This document shows, in pieces, positions 1-8,579 of a DNA stretch of 56,060 nt (position 1 is the stretch's first letter; every line of letters starts with the position of its first letter). Source of the DNA: DAOTKC01 sp035449045 (GTDB taxonomy: Bacteria; Bacillota; Clostridia; Christensenellales; CAG-917). Where the stretch lies: NCBI GenBank assembly GCA_035449045.1, contig DAOTKC010000006.1:1-56060 (forward strand), read 5' to 3'. The notes below the pieces were generated by a model, which saw only the letters and a list, made by a program, of their open reading frames with translations, searched no databases and was not told where the DNA came from. Made by a program: the position numbers and the translations under genes.

Positions 1-3000
1 GGAAGGTGAACTGCCCGCCGAAGAACATATATTCGTCGATGATGCCGTCATCGTTGGTATCGAACTCGCCCCTGAATGCCTGCGGGCTGCCCGAAACGGG
101 AACGGTATACTGCTTTTGCTCGTCGTAAATCTTATAGTTGTAGCCGCCGTTGGGGGTAGCCATAGAGGGCCAGGTGCCGGCGGGCACGCCCGGTCCTTCG
201 TCGACGGCGTTCTCAACTTTGAGCGTGCCGGTGGGAATGGTTTCGCCGTAAGTAATTTGCATGACGAAGTTGGTCTGCTGGAGCACGAAATCCTTGATAA
301 TCATCTGGATATAGTGCGCCTTGCCCGCGGTGTCGGGCGTAACCTCGACATACTGATAGCCCGAGCCTATCTTGAGGCAGAGGTAAACTCTGATTCTGAT
401 CCAATAATATCCCGCGAGCGAGGGGTCGGTGCCCTGCGGCGCTCCCGAGAGCGGGGTGGACGAGCTGACGGGTTTTTCTTTGCCGCCGCAGCTCCAGTAG
501 CTGGCGGTGTAATAGAACAGGTTGTTCTGAGGCGGATTGAAGTTTTGTGTGGGCGCTTCCAGCGTCGCCGACTGGTAGGACGTATACATTCTGACGATTT
601 CGGAGATGTGCGCGGTGTCGTCGTCCTTAATCAGCGAGTCGGGATTGATGCGCTTATCCAGCATTTCGACGGAATAAGTCTGGCTTGCCTTGGTCTTGAC
701 TTCGAAGGACTCCGCCATGGGAACTTTGTTGATGATTACGACAAAGCCATAGTAAGAGCCGTCGCTCAAGCGGTCGGAGGTAACGGTGTGGGTGATGATA
801 AAGCTGTTGCTGCCCGACGCCCACTCGCCGTTGCTCATATAGTGCATGGGCACGCCGCCGGCGTCGGCGGTCGAAATGACCGAGCTGGTCTGGCCGTCGC
901 GGACTACGCCGCCGAAGTAATAGCCCTTGGGGATATTGTTGAGCCGAACCGTGAAAGTGACGACGGAGCCGACCGAGTAGGCCTTTCTGCCGTCTTCAAG
1001 TTTCTCGGAGCCCGAGATAAGCGACGCCAAAACTACGGCCTCGGGGCCGTTGGGGTCGCCGGTATAGTTTTTGTCGTTGAACTCGTTTTGAGTCGCCGCA
1101 GGGTATTTGGAAACCACTCTCTGGTCGGTGGCGGTAGCGCTGATGTTCCTGAGCGAGGCATATTCATAGCCCACCACTCTGTTGGGGTCGTAGCAGAGCA
1201 CCCAGCAGACGGTGTTGAGGCCGGATATGACTTCGCCCACCTTGCCCGATTTCGTCACGACGCGCAGGCGGTAGACGCGGGCGTTGATGTCGTTGCCCGA
1301 CTCGGTGGGCTCAAAGAGCGCGCCGTCCGCCGAGGTGGAGAGCGTCGTCCATGCCGACCAGTAAATCGGCGAGCTCATGATGTTGTCGTTGTTGATGATG
1401 CTGGTCGAATACTGCCATGCCGCGATGCCGCTTACCGGGAAGTCGCCGACGTCGAGCGAGGATGCGTCGAGGTCGAAAGTAATGGTGCCGGACGTCCAAA
1501 TCGCGGCAAGCGCGCCCGTAGTGACGCCCGATGCGCCGACGTGCGAGACGTAGACGCCCGTGCCCGCGCCGGTGCTGCCGGGAACGGCGGCGAGGATGGG
1601 CGAGGTGGCGTCGACGTTCATCGGGCCCGTCGTCACGGGATTGATTTCGGAGAGCGAATTGCCGGTGGCGTTGCCGACGGCGTCGATACAGCTGATGTAG
1701 AAGGTGATTTCGCCCGAATTGAATTTATATCTCGTGCCGTAAGTCGGATTGCCCGCGACGTTGCCGAACGCCGAGACGGGAATTGTCACGATATAGTAGC
1801 TGGTGTCACCCGAAACAGTCTCCAGCACAAACAGTTTGGTGCCGGTGGGAAGCTCGGTATAGCCGTTCCAGAAACCGCCCGTGTTGTGGATGTCGATGCC
1901 GCTGAAGGTGGCGCCCTGACGGTAGTAGATTTGGAAAGTGTTTTCGCTGTAGCCCGACTGCGTGTCGCTCAAGCCCACTCGAAGCTGGATGTTCTGCGCG
2001 CCATACCAGCCCCATTCCGAGGGCTCGGTGAGAATGGCGCAGCTCACAACGGGAACTTTCTGGTCAATCTTGAAAGTAAAGCTCCTGACCGTGGGGTTGG
2101 TGACGGTCTCGGAGGCAATTCTGAAATAGACTATGCCTTGGAAATATCTTTGCGCGTTGTAGGACGCGTAGAATATGCTGCCCGAGTCGGTGGGGTTGAA
2201 CAGCATTTCGGCGTAGTAGCGCTTGTCCTCTTCGTTGTATTCAAAGAGCGTGGTGTTGTTGGAGTCGAAGGGGATAAATCCGCCCGCGCTCGAGGAGTTG
2301 ATTTGATAGCCTATATTGACATTGCTGACGATGGTGCTGGTGACGGTGAAGCGCAGCTTATAGCCTTCCGCCGACCAGTTCCTCATGCCCGTCGATTCCT
2401 GCCAGTTGGCGGGAGTTCCTTGGACAAGCTGGACATTGAAGGTGGGGTTGATGTTGTCAACTTTAAGGATATATTCCTTGGCGAGCGAGGTATTGCCCGC
2501 AACGTCGACAACCCAGAACCTTATTTTGTTGGTCGACGAGGAATACGCCGAAAGATTCAAAGTATAGCTGGAGCCCGAGAAGGTGGTGGTGCCGAGCGTG
2601 GTGCGATATACGCCGTCGCCCGAAACGAAGGTGCGGTCGAAGAGGGAGGCGTAGGGGCCGGTCAGCTCGGTGTCGTTGTTATAAATTCTGGCGTAAACTC
2701 TGAGCAAGCCGGAGCCGGCGCCCGAGGGCTCGCGCATGGTGACCTGCATATTCTCGTAGATACCCGTCGTCCAGGAATTGGTGGAGATGTAGTTGTTGCT
2801 GTCGTCGGCCGACACCACTTCGGGCGCTGTCTTGTCGATTCTGACGGCGTGCTGCGTCTGGTCGGAGGAATAGCAGAGCGCGCGGTTGCCCGCCGACGTC
2901 TTTTCATAGGCGCCGCTTCTCCTCTGGAAGAAGAAGTAGAACTCGCCTTCGTTGGCAGTCGGCAGCGTGAAGGTTATCTTGGTGTTGCCCGAGCTGTCGG

Positions 3001-5605
3001 GAACGATACTCACGAACTCGGCGACGCCGGGGAAGGTCTGGCCCGTCGCTATCGGCTTGAAGCCGGAGACGGCGGGATAGGAGCCCTGAAGCGAGGTGGA
3101 TGCGTAGAAGTAATAAGTGGAGCCGCTGAGCGGCAGGTTGCCGCCGTTTATGGTGAAGGTAATGGTATTGTTATACCAGGGCGCCGAGGCGGGCAGCGTG
3201 GTGTAGGGCGAAAGGTCGGCACGCTGTGCCGAGATGGTGAAGGTGGGTGTGATGTTGTCGCACTTGGTGGTAATAACAATGAACAGCCCGTTGCCGGCGA
3301 CGTCGACAATCTTGAAATACCACGTCGTCTGGCCGGCGTATTGTTCGCGCGTCACGGTGTTTCTGTAAGTCCCGCCCTGATAATAATTGGAGTCGTAGGT
3401 GGAAATATCGCTTGAGGCGATTGTTGTATAAGTCAAGTTACCGCCGATGCTGGTATAAGAAGCGCCGATGCCCGTGGTGTTGAAATAGAGGGATGCGCTC
3501 TTAACGAAGCCCGAGCAGTTCATGCCGGCAGGACCGAACTCCGAGGCAGCGAAATTGCCGTCGCGGAAGACGAAGCCGAAGCTGATGCTGTCCGCCGTCC
3601 AGGCTATGTCGGCGGCGGAATAAGTGTAGACCGGCAAACCGGTAGCGGGGTCGGTGGATTCTACGGGATTTATAAGCTCGCGCTCTTCGCCCGCGCCGCC
3701 CGCAACCGTGGCGGTATGTATGACGTTGGTTACTTGGGGCGTCATGCGGTCCAGACACACCCTGAAGCGGTATTCCTGATTGGAAAAAACGTCAAACATA
3801 TTAATCGCGCGCACATATATCCATTGCGAGAATATGCCGTCGGACGTGCCGTCATCGTTTATTTTGACTTCGAAGTCGGACCTGATGTTGGGGCCGGTCG
3901 CCCATTGGTCGGACACCGGCTGGCCGGCATTATTAATGGTTGTTGTCGAGTATTGCCACTCGCCCGAGCCTATACGCCACTGATACTTGATGCCGCTGGG
4001 GCCCAGCGTCGTGGTGGTGGAGCCGGTTACGTGGACAAGCACCGTCTCGAAGTTATACCACGTCGCCGAGAGAATGGGCGTGGTGCCGTCGGACTTTGTG
4101 CCGGTGACGCCCGAGGAGGGATTGACGATGTTGGGTGTGCTGGTGTCGAAGCGCATTATAATCTGCTGCATCGCCGAAGTAGTTCCCGCCGTCGTGACTA
4201 CTCCGAATTCAATATTGTTGTTGCCGTTGACTATACCGGAATCGCCGGGTGAAACCGTTTTGACGCCGTTGACAACGGTGGAGCCCGTGCCGTCGACGTA
4301 GCGGTTAAGCCCCGAGCCGCCCGGTATGTAGTCGCTGCTGGTCAAAGTGAACGTGATGGGGTATTTTGTCCAAGGGAGGTCGTCGATGACGGGAGGCGAG
4401 GTCACCGTCGCCGACAAATTGATGGTGCGGTCGATGTAGCCCACCGTGCCGGTGGAAATGCCGTTCGTCTTTATGTTTATGGTCAAATTTCTTGCGTAGG
4501 GGTCCACCTTGAAGTCAAAGAGCGTCTTGGTCGTAATCGCGCTGGTGTTGCCCTTTAAATCCATGGCGTAGAAGTGGTAATAGAAATATTCCCTGTCCAG
4601 CGGCATCTCTTGAACCTGGGGCGTGGTAAAGGTCTGCGACTGATAGACCGAGCCCGTTGCCGCGCTGACTTGGACGTAGGAGGAGTCGCCCTTGGCGGGA
4701 GCGTTCGCAGTCGTTGTCTTGGCGTAGAAAATCGTCCTCACCATGCCGAGGTCGTTCGCTCGAATGCCGACCGTCCTCGTCGTCGTCGAAAGATTGGTCC
4801 AGGAATTGGCGGTAAGCCATCCGCCGTCGTATTCCGATTCCGGCGACACGGTGGGGTTGGTGGTGTCGTTTGTCATGGCGAAAGTTATCGAAAGGTTGGT
4901 GCCGTCGGCGTTGCCGAAGCCGTGCAAAAAGCCGCCTTCGTAGTAGCCGTAGAAAGTCCATCTGAAATAATATCTGCCGGTCAGGCTGGCGGCATCTATC
5001 GTCAAATTGTGGGTGCCGTTGGCTTTATTGTGCGCCTTGATTATGGCGTCGCCGTTTCTGGCGCCGGTGCCGTAGGCAGAGCTACTGCTTTCAAAATAGG
5101 AGCCTCTGGTGTGGTTGCCGCTTCCGCCGAGTGTGACGGTCGCGGTCGCCGAAACCAAGCCCGAAGCAATCAAGCTCCGAAGCTGGACGTTGCTTGCGGG
5201 TATTTCAAAAATATAGTCGATGACATACCAGTCGTCGCCGCTATGCGTGCCGCTTGATACATTGAAACCCGTCGTGCCGGGGTTTATCGTGGTGTCGGTC
5301 ATCGATGTCGCCCAGGAAAAGCGGAAGCCGCCGGCTACCGTCGCGGGCGCTATGTTTACGCTAGCCGTGCCTGTGTTGAAGTAGACGGCTATCGGCGTCT
5401 GTCCGGTAGCACTGCCTCCCTTCTCCGAGCCGTCCCATGCGGCGGCGACGTTCAAATCGGCGTCGGATTCAATTCCCAAATCGCCGAGAACGCCTAACTC
5501 CTCCGCCGTAAAGGCAAAGCTGAAAGCCGTCACAAAAGCCATTATGAAAATTAAAACGGAAAATACCTTTTTAAATTTTCTAATAAAGCTTGTCTTCGTC
5601 AACAT
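1..5605 (-). CDS. Giant secreted Ig-like repeat surface protein, C-terminal part outside window
   Basis: The frame stays open from ATG at 5605 to the left window edge, giving at least 1868 codons, so the gene is partial. The start follows GGAGG by five bases. Residues 1 to about 34 form a signal peptide: basic start, hydrophobic core with LIFIMAFVTAFSFAFTA, then an acidic mature end. The rest is rich in Thr, Ser, Asn, Gly and Tyr, with recurring aromatic-edged beta segments of the kind WYNNTITFTI and VDVAGNTS spaced as in bacterial Ig-like/Big domains, roughly a hundred residues each. Near the edge (30-75) DTNDDGIIDE resembles a calcium-binding EF-hand or dockerin loop. It probably acts at the cell surface in adhesion or matrix. 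It lies downstream of a SipW-like gene and a secreted-protein gene on the same strand. The anchor and C terminus cannot be seen. Confidence 0.85.
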   Translation of the reverse strand, partial: MLTKTSFIRKFKKVFSVLIFIMAFVTAFSFAFTAEELGVLGDLGIESDADLNVAAAWDGSEKGGSATGQTPIAVYFNTGTASVNIAPATVAGGFRFSWATSMTDTTINPGTTGFNVSSGTHSGDDWYVIDYIFEIPASNVQLRSLIASGLVSATATVTLGGSGNHTRGSYFESSSSAYGTGARNGDAIIKAHNKANGTHNLTIDAASLTGRYYFRWTFYGYYEGGFLHGFGNADGTNLSITFAMTNDTTNPTVSPESEYDGGWLTANSWTNLSTTTRTVGIRANDLGMVRTIFYAKTTTANAPAKGDSSYVQVSAATGSVYQSQTFTTPQVQEMPLDREYFYYHFYAMDLKGNTSAITTKTLFDFKVDPYARNLTINIKTNGISTGTVGYIDRTINLSATVTSPPVIDDLPWTKYPITFTLTSSDYIPGGSGLNRYVDGTGSTVVNGVKTVSPGDSGIVNGNNNIEFGVVTTAGTTSAMQQIIMRFDTSTPNIVNPSSGVTGTKSDGTTPILSATWYNFETVLVHVTGSTTTTLGPSGIKYQWRIGSGEWQYSTTTINNAGQPVSDQWATGPNIRSDFEVKINDDGTSDGIFSQWIYVRAINMFDVFSNQEYRFRVCLDRMTPQVTNVIHTATVAGGAGEERELINPVESTDPATGLPVYTYSAADIAWTADSISFGFVFRDGNFAASEFGPAGMNCSGFVKSASLYFNTTGIGASYTSIGGNLTYTTIASSDISTYDSNYYQGGTYRNTVTREQYAGQTTWYFKIVDVAGNGLFIVITTKCDNITPTFTISAQRADLSPYTTLPASAPWYNNTITFTINGGNLPLSGSTYYFYASTSLQGSYPAVSGFKPIATGQTFPGVAEFVSIVPDSSGNTKITFTLPTANEGEFYFFFQRRSGAYEKTSAGNRALCYSSDQTQHAVRIDKTAPEVVSADDSNNYISTNSWTTGIYENMQVTMREPSGAGSGLLRVYARIYNNDTELTGPYASLFDRTFVSGDGVYRTTLGTTTFSGSSYTLNLSAYSSSTNKIRFWVVDVAGNTSLAKEYILKVDNINPTFNVQLVQGTPANWQESTGMRNWSAEGYKLRFTVTSTIVSNVNIGYQINSSSAGGFIPFDSNNTTLFEYNEEDKRYYAEMLFNPTDSGSIFYASYNAQRYFQGIVYFRIASETVTNPTVRSFTFKIDQKVPVVSCAILTEPSEWGWYGAQNIQLRVGLSDTQSGYSENTFQIYYRQGATFSGIDIHNTGGFWNGYTELPTGTKLFVLETVSGDTSYYIVTIPVSAFGNVAGNPTYGTRYKFNSGEITFYISCIDAVGNATGNSLSEINPVTTGPMNVDATSPILAAVPGSTGAGTGVYVSHVGASGVTTGALAAIWTSGTITFDLDASSLDVGDFPVSGIAAWQYSTSIINNDNIMSSPIYWSAWTTLSTSADGALFEPTESGNDINARVYRLRVVTKSGKVGEVISGLNTVCWVLCYDPNRVVGYEYASLRNISATATDQRVVSKYPAATQNEFNDKNYTGDPNGPEAVVLASLISGSEKLEDGRKAYSVGSVVTFTVRLNNIPKGYYFGGVVRDGQTSSVISTADAGGVPMHYMSNGEWASGSNSFIITHTVTSDRLSDGSYYGFVVIINKVPMAESFEVKTKASQTYSVEMLDKRINPDSLIKDDDTAHISEIVRMYTSYQSATLEAPTQNFNPPQNNLFYYTASYWSCGGKEKPVSSSTPLSGAPQGTDPSLAGYYWIRIRVYLCLKIGSGYQYVEVTPDTAGKAHYIQMIIKDFVLQQTNFVMQITYGETIPTGTLKVENAVDEGPGVPAGTWPSMATPNGGYNYKIYDEQKQYTVPVSGSPQAFRGEFDTNDDGIIDEYMFFGGQFTF

Positions 5606-5947
5606 AACATTCCTCCGTCCGCACCGGGTGCGTTAAAAACCTTTTTGCCTTGCGGCCAGGCCGTTTATTCTAAAGCGGGGATTTCGCTTTAATATCTCCC
5701 TCACTTTCTTAACCTTTTTCGCCGTCTTTTTATTGAATCATCGCTTTCGCGGTATTAAGCTGTTTAATTTTTGTTTCGGTTGTTTTTATCTGTCGTTATT
5801 CGTTCTTTCGCTTCCGCATGACTCTTTCGGCTTGCGCCTCAGAGTGACAAATTTTTTTCGTTTACTTTCTTTGCTAACCTCAGTTTTTCGTTTTTCGTTC
5901 GGCGCTCTGCGCCGCTTATCCGCAATTATTCATTATTCATTATTAAT
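5606..5947. other. Intergenic region, no gene seen
   Basis: This 342-bp gap lies between the SipW-like gene and the giant surface gene on the minus strand. Its distal end (about 5882-5951) is a copy of the dispersed intergenic repeat described separately. The remainder is AT-rich with a short GCACC/GGGTGC palindrome near 5625. I see no convincing coding region; open frames here are short and low in complexity. Confidence 0.6.
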
Positions 5948-5951
5948 TTAT
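5882..5951 (+). repeat. Dispersed intergenic repeat, copy A
   Basis: The copy runs from a TTTTTCGTTTTTCGTTCGG stretch through a GGCGC/GCGCC hairpin to tandem ATTATTCATTATTCATTA units. The same layout recurs near 16771, 20893 and 44514 in the same orientation, each just past the stop codon of a minus-strand gene. Here it touches the stop of the SipW-like gene at 5948. Confidence 0.6.
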
Positions 5952-6724
5952 TTAGGTTGCTTTGGCGCGCCCTGCTGCTGTTGCTGCTGCATGCGCTGCT
6001 GCATCATTTCCTGCTGGCGCCTAAACTGCTCGCGCCGCGCCTGCTCGGCAGACTGAAGGGCGAGCGTGGGGCCGGTCTGCTGACCGGGCTGCCAGTCGTC
6101 GTCGAAGACCAGCGCCGTCTGGTTCATGTCGTAGAGAATGAGGTCGGTGCTGGTGACCGCGCCTTCCTTCTCTTTGGCGACGGCGACGTAGGCGGCAATC
6201 TGAATTATCATAATGACAAACATCGGGACGACGGCGATAAGGGCGACGCCGAGGTCGCTGGTCACGGCGTCAAGGAAGAAAATTGCGGCGCGGCCGGTGT
6301 CCAAAAACTTGCCGATGACCGCGGTGTGGTCGGTGTAGTGGAAGGGGCTGGCCATATCGGACATATGAAGCTGAAGCCCGCCGTTATAGGTCCTGATGCT
6401 GTCGATTCTGGCGAATCTCACCTGGGATGTCTGGCGGGGATTGTCGACTATCGAATAATAGGCGACGAGGTCGCCCTTCTTTAAGTCGTGGGTGTTGAAT
6501 TCCTTGACAATCACCTTGTTATAGCCGTTATACTTCTGGCCGAGAAGGTCGACGGGATCGATCACGTCGACGACGGTAAGGCCATACATTGTCGCGGTGC
6601 CGCCCATGCGCTTGGCTTCCAGCCTCTGAATGCAGAGATAGATGCCGAGCGTCAAAAAAGGTATCAGCAGAATGAGCGATATCACATACATCGCATTCAA
6701 TCCGCGCCCTGTCTTTTTTTCCAT
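5948..6724 (-). CDS. SipW-like signal peptidase homologue, probably catalytically inactive
   Basis: 258 residues; the start has GGAGG eight to nine bases upstream. Membrane segments lie at about 11-33 and 157-183, as in SipW/ER-type (S26B) signal peptidases, with the family-like GDLV (84-87), an FARID stretch (104-108) and VIGK (136-139) between them. The known family has an S-x-S-M-E-P serine motif and a conserved His before R-I. Here the matching positions read DVIDP (53-57) and FARI, so both catalytic residues seem to be missing. The C terminus is cytoplasmic, charged and Gln-rich (about 235-258). It sits between a secreted-protein gene and the giant surface protein, the context expected for a SipW handling matrix proteins. 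It may be a chaperone-like pseudo-enzyme. The fold assignment is moderately sure and the loss of activity is inferred from motif alignment by eye. Confidence 0.6.
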   Translation of the reverse strand: MEKKTGRGLNAMYVISLILLIPFLTLGIYLCIQRLEAKRMGGTATMYGLTVVDVIDPVDLLGQKYNGYNKVIVKEFNTHDLKKGDLVAYYSIVDNPRQTSQVRFARIDSIRTYNGGLQLHMSDMASPFHYTDHTAVIGKFLDTGRAAIFFLDAVTSDLGVALIAVVPMFVIMIIQIAAYVAVAKEKEGAVTSTDLILYDMNQTALVFDDDWQPGQQTGPTLALQSAEQARREQFRRQQEMMQQRMQQQQQQGAPKQPK

Positions 6725-6876
6725 AAAATCCTCCGTCCCTTGGTGTATTCATTTGGCCGCAACCGGCCGAGTCATATTTATAGTTTTTCGTTTGCCCCGC
6801 GGTTTTTGCGCTGCGGGCTTTGCGATTTTTTCCGTTTTTTGCTTCCGCGTATTTCCTATTACCGCAAAAACGGAAA

Positions 6877-6899
6877 AAACCTCTCTAAAAGAGAGGTTT
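6877..6899 (-). terminator. Intrinsic terminator after the secreted-protein gene
   Basis: A nine-base stem AAACCTCTC/GAGAGGTTT with a five-base loop is followed, reading on the minus strand, by a run of six T. It lies directly after the stop codon at 6902 and before the SipW-like gene, so the secreted protein may be made in excess of the downstream gene. Confidence 0.75.
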
Positions 6900-6901
6900 A
6901 T

Positions 6902-7663
6902 TTAGCCGCGGTTTGCGACTACGCTGAGTCCGATGTCGTAATTTACCGCGATTCCGCCGCCGTCCGCCGTCGCGAAAATTTCGGAAAGCGGTCTGTCTGT
7001 CTTCAGCAGTATTTCGATGGTCGCCGTCTTGTTCTTGCCGAGGTTCTTATATTTGGTATACTGCGCCTGGCTGTTTTGAATGTTCAAAATATTGTCGACG
7101 TGGACGTCCTTATTGTTTTTGTGAACGAACAAGGACTGCTCGCCCTCGATGGCAATTCTGATTTCCTCGATGAGCATGGTGCCCTCGGTGTCGACGGGCG
7201 GCGTGGCAAGCGCGAATTTGATGTCCACCGAGTCTAAGCATTTAATGGTGATTTTGTAGGCTAAGTAGCAATATCCCGACGTCTCGCTGAAGGCGGGGGA
7301 AAGGCCGGTCCAGGCCGCCGACGCCTGCGGGTTTCTGCCGTCCAAACTCAAAAGCGTTTGGGCGCCGGTGTAGTCAATCTGGCGGCTGGTGCCCGGGCCC
7401 AACGTTATGTAATAGGGGTTGGCGGTGTTTTCGGTGCCCCAGATGACGGGATAGCCCGGGCTGTTGTTGATGCCGAGCGAGCCCAGCACGCCGATAATCG
7501 TGATGTCGGCCTGCGGTTCGCCCAGCATGCTGATATCAATCTTGCTGGTGTTGGCGACGGCGGTCGGCGCCTTGGTGGCGGCGGCGGCGCCCAGGCCGAT
7601 GCAGCCCAGCCCGAAAATAAGCGTGATTATCATGGTGGCAAGTTTTAGTTTGCGCTCTTTCAT
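6902..7663 (-). CDS. Secreted protein of unknown family in SipW/TasA-like context
   Basis: 253 residues with a strong GGAGGAG site before ATG 7663. Residues 1-29 are a signal peptide: MKERKLKLA, then a long hydrophobic stretch rich in Gly and Ala. The N-terminal KxKLA pattern resembles signal peptides of SipW-dependent exported proteins, but the usual AYF motif after cleavage is absent. The mature part is predicted to be beta-rich, has two Cys (near 132 and 141) that could form a disulfide, and carries no membrane anchor. I do not recognise the family. Its place, first in a unit with a SipW-like protein and a giant surface protein, suggests a matrix or pilus-like subunit, comparable in role to TasA or CalY; that is inference only. 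Confidence 0.7.
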   Translation of the reverse strand: MKERKLKLATMIITLIFGLGCIGLGAAAATKAPTAVANTSKIDISMLGEPQADITIIGVLGSLGINNSPGYPVIWGTENTANPYYITLGPGTSRQIDYTGAQTLLSLDGRNPQASAAWTGLSPAFSETSGYCYLAYKITIKCLDSVDIKFALATPPVDTEGTMLIEEIRIAIEGEQSLFVHKNNKDVHVDNILNIQNSQAQYTKYKNLGKNKTATIEILLKTDRPLSEIFATADGGGIAVNYDIGLSVVANRG

Positions 7664-7670
7664 AACTCCT

Positions 7671-7903
7671 CCCGGCGTTTCCGCCCTATGAGCTAGACCC
7701 CTTTATTGAGGCGGGGCTCCGCTCAGGTGCAAATGCCCCTTATCGTAATTGCGCAGCGGCGCGGATTATACTAACCGTATTTGGTTTCGGGCGATTGGGC
7801 CCTTATTATTAAACCGCTGACTAAGCTCAAATATTTTGCAAGGCCGCGCCCTATAAAGGTTATGCGCGATTAGGCCGCGCGCATAATATATTACACGTTA
7901 AAG
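7671..7903 (-). promoter_or_regulatory. Long structured 5' leader of the secreted-protein gene
   Basis: Between the promoter at 7904-7932 and the start codon lie about 235 transcribed bases. They contain several possible stems: TATGCGCG/CGCGCATA around 7861-7885, TGAGC/GCTCA enclosing CCCC/GGGG at 7689-7725, and GGCG-GAAA-CGCC at 7674-7685 just before the ribosome binding site. I could not match it to a riboswitch class I know; c-di-GMP-I and -II core motifs were looked for and not found. Confidence 0.45.
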
Positions 7904-7932
7904 ATTGTAGCACAAAAGGCTATGCGCGTCAA
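7904..7932 (-). promoter_or_regulatory. Promoter of the secreted-protein gene
   Basis: On the minus strand, TTGACG (7932-7927) and TACAAT (7909-7904) are separated by 17 bases. Transcription would start near 7897. Confidence 0.75.
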
Positions 7933-8117
7933 GATTAAAATGTGCCGAGAATTTTTTAAAAAATGGAAAATGTTTCTAAGTTTTTTGCGCCTGAAAATAG
8001 CGAAGAACCGCGCTTTATTGAATAAGTTGATAATTTATTAATTTTTTAATTCATTAATTTAACGCGCAATTGTTCTCTATCGTTTACATTTAAAAACCAC
8101 TACTTAAGATAGTCAAA

Positions 8118-8139
8118 AGCTCCGCAAACCGCGGAGCTT
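8118..8139 (-). terminator. Terminator of the tRNA-Thr unit
   Basis: A nine-base stem AAGCTCCGC/GCGGAGCTT with a five-base loop, followed on the minus strand by TTTTG, lies eight bases beyond the tRNA 3' end. Confidence 0.75.
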
Positions 8140-8146
8140 CGTTCTT

Positions 8147-8222
8147 TGGAGCTGATGGGCGGATTCGAACCGCCGACCTGCGCATTACGAGTGCGCTGCT
8201 CTACCGGCTGAGCCACATCAGC
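8147..8222 (-). tRNA. tRNA-Thr (anticodon CGT)
   Basis: A full cloverleaf on the minus strand: acceptor GCTGATG/CATCAGC, anticodon loop CTCGTAA in a GCGCA/TGCGC stem, T-loop GTTCGAATC and encoded CCA. It has its own promoter and terminator and decodes ACG. Confidence 0.97.
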
Positions 8223-8322
8223 AAGGAAACTATCTTGCGCTATTAGGCCGCTTGAATAGACAAAAACCGCCTTATGAAAATAAGTTCAATCTTTTCTTTC
8301 GGCCTAATTAAATCGCCCGCTT

Positions 8323-8351
8323 AGTATAATATTTTTTAAAAAATTAGTCAA
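8323..8351 (-). promoter_or_regulatory. Promoter of tRNA-Thr
   Basis: TTGACT (8351-8346) and TATACT (8328-8323) on the minus strand, 17 bases apart, about 100 bases upstream of the tRNA. The rest of 8223-8495 is AT-rich with no gene seen. Confidence 0.7.
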
Positions 8352-8499
8352 GCCCAAACCGCAAAAAAATTAGACTAACATTGCATATAACAATGGACAG
8401 CCTAACCTTTTTTCGTCCGCGTTGAGCTTGCGCCAACCTCAACCGGATTTTTCATTTATCATTCAATGAGAGAATAACGCTCGCAATGGACTAGAGCCA

Positions 8500-8578
8500 A
8501 TCGGGGTCCCCATTGAATGCTCGTCATTCAATGGGGTAAAATCGGGGTCACCGTAGAATGGTATCATTCAACGGGGAG
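8500..8578 (-). repeat. Two tandem hairpin units downstream of the GPH transporter
   Basis: Two related units of about 40 bases each begin with AATCGGGGTC. The first forms a perfect 12-base stem with a five-base loop (8508-8519 with 8525-8536). The second forms a 10-base stem with one mismatch (8551-8560 with 8565-8574). A further half-copy ATCATTCAATGAG lies near 8458. They would be transcribed as the 3' end of the transporter message. No T-tract follows, so they are not typical terminators. Confidence 0.65.
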
Positions 8579-8579
8579 A

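Noticed and set aside
116..3415. A plus-strand open frame of 1099 codons
   Set aside because: It is antisense to the giant Ig-like protein, has no ribosome binding site, and its composition (many Gly, Ala, Arg, Val) is what GC-rich third positions of the opposite strand produce. No domain is recognisable.
8500..8578. Possible CRISPR array
   Set aside because: Only two repeat units with self-complementary stems, no spacer layout and no cas gene.
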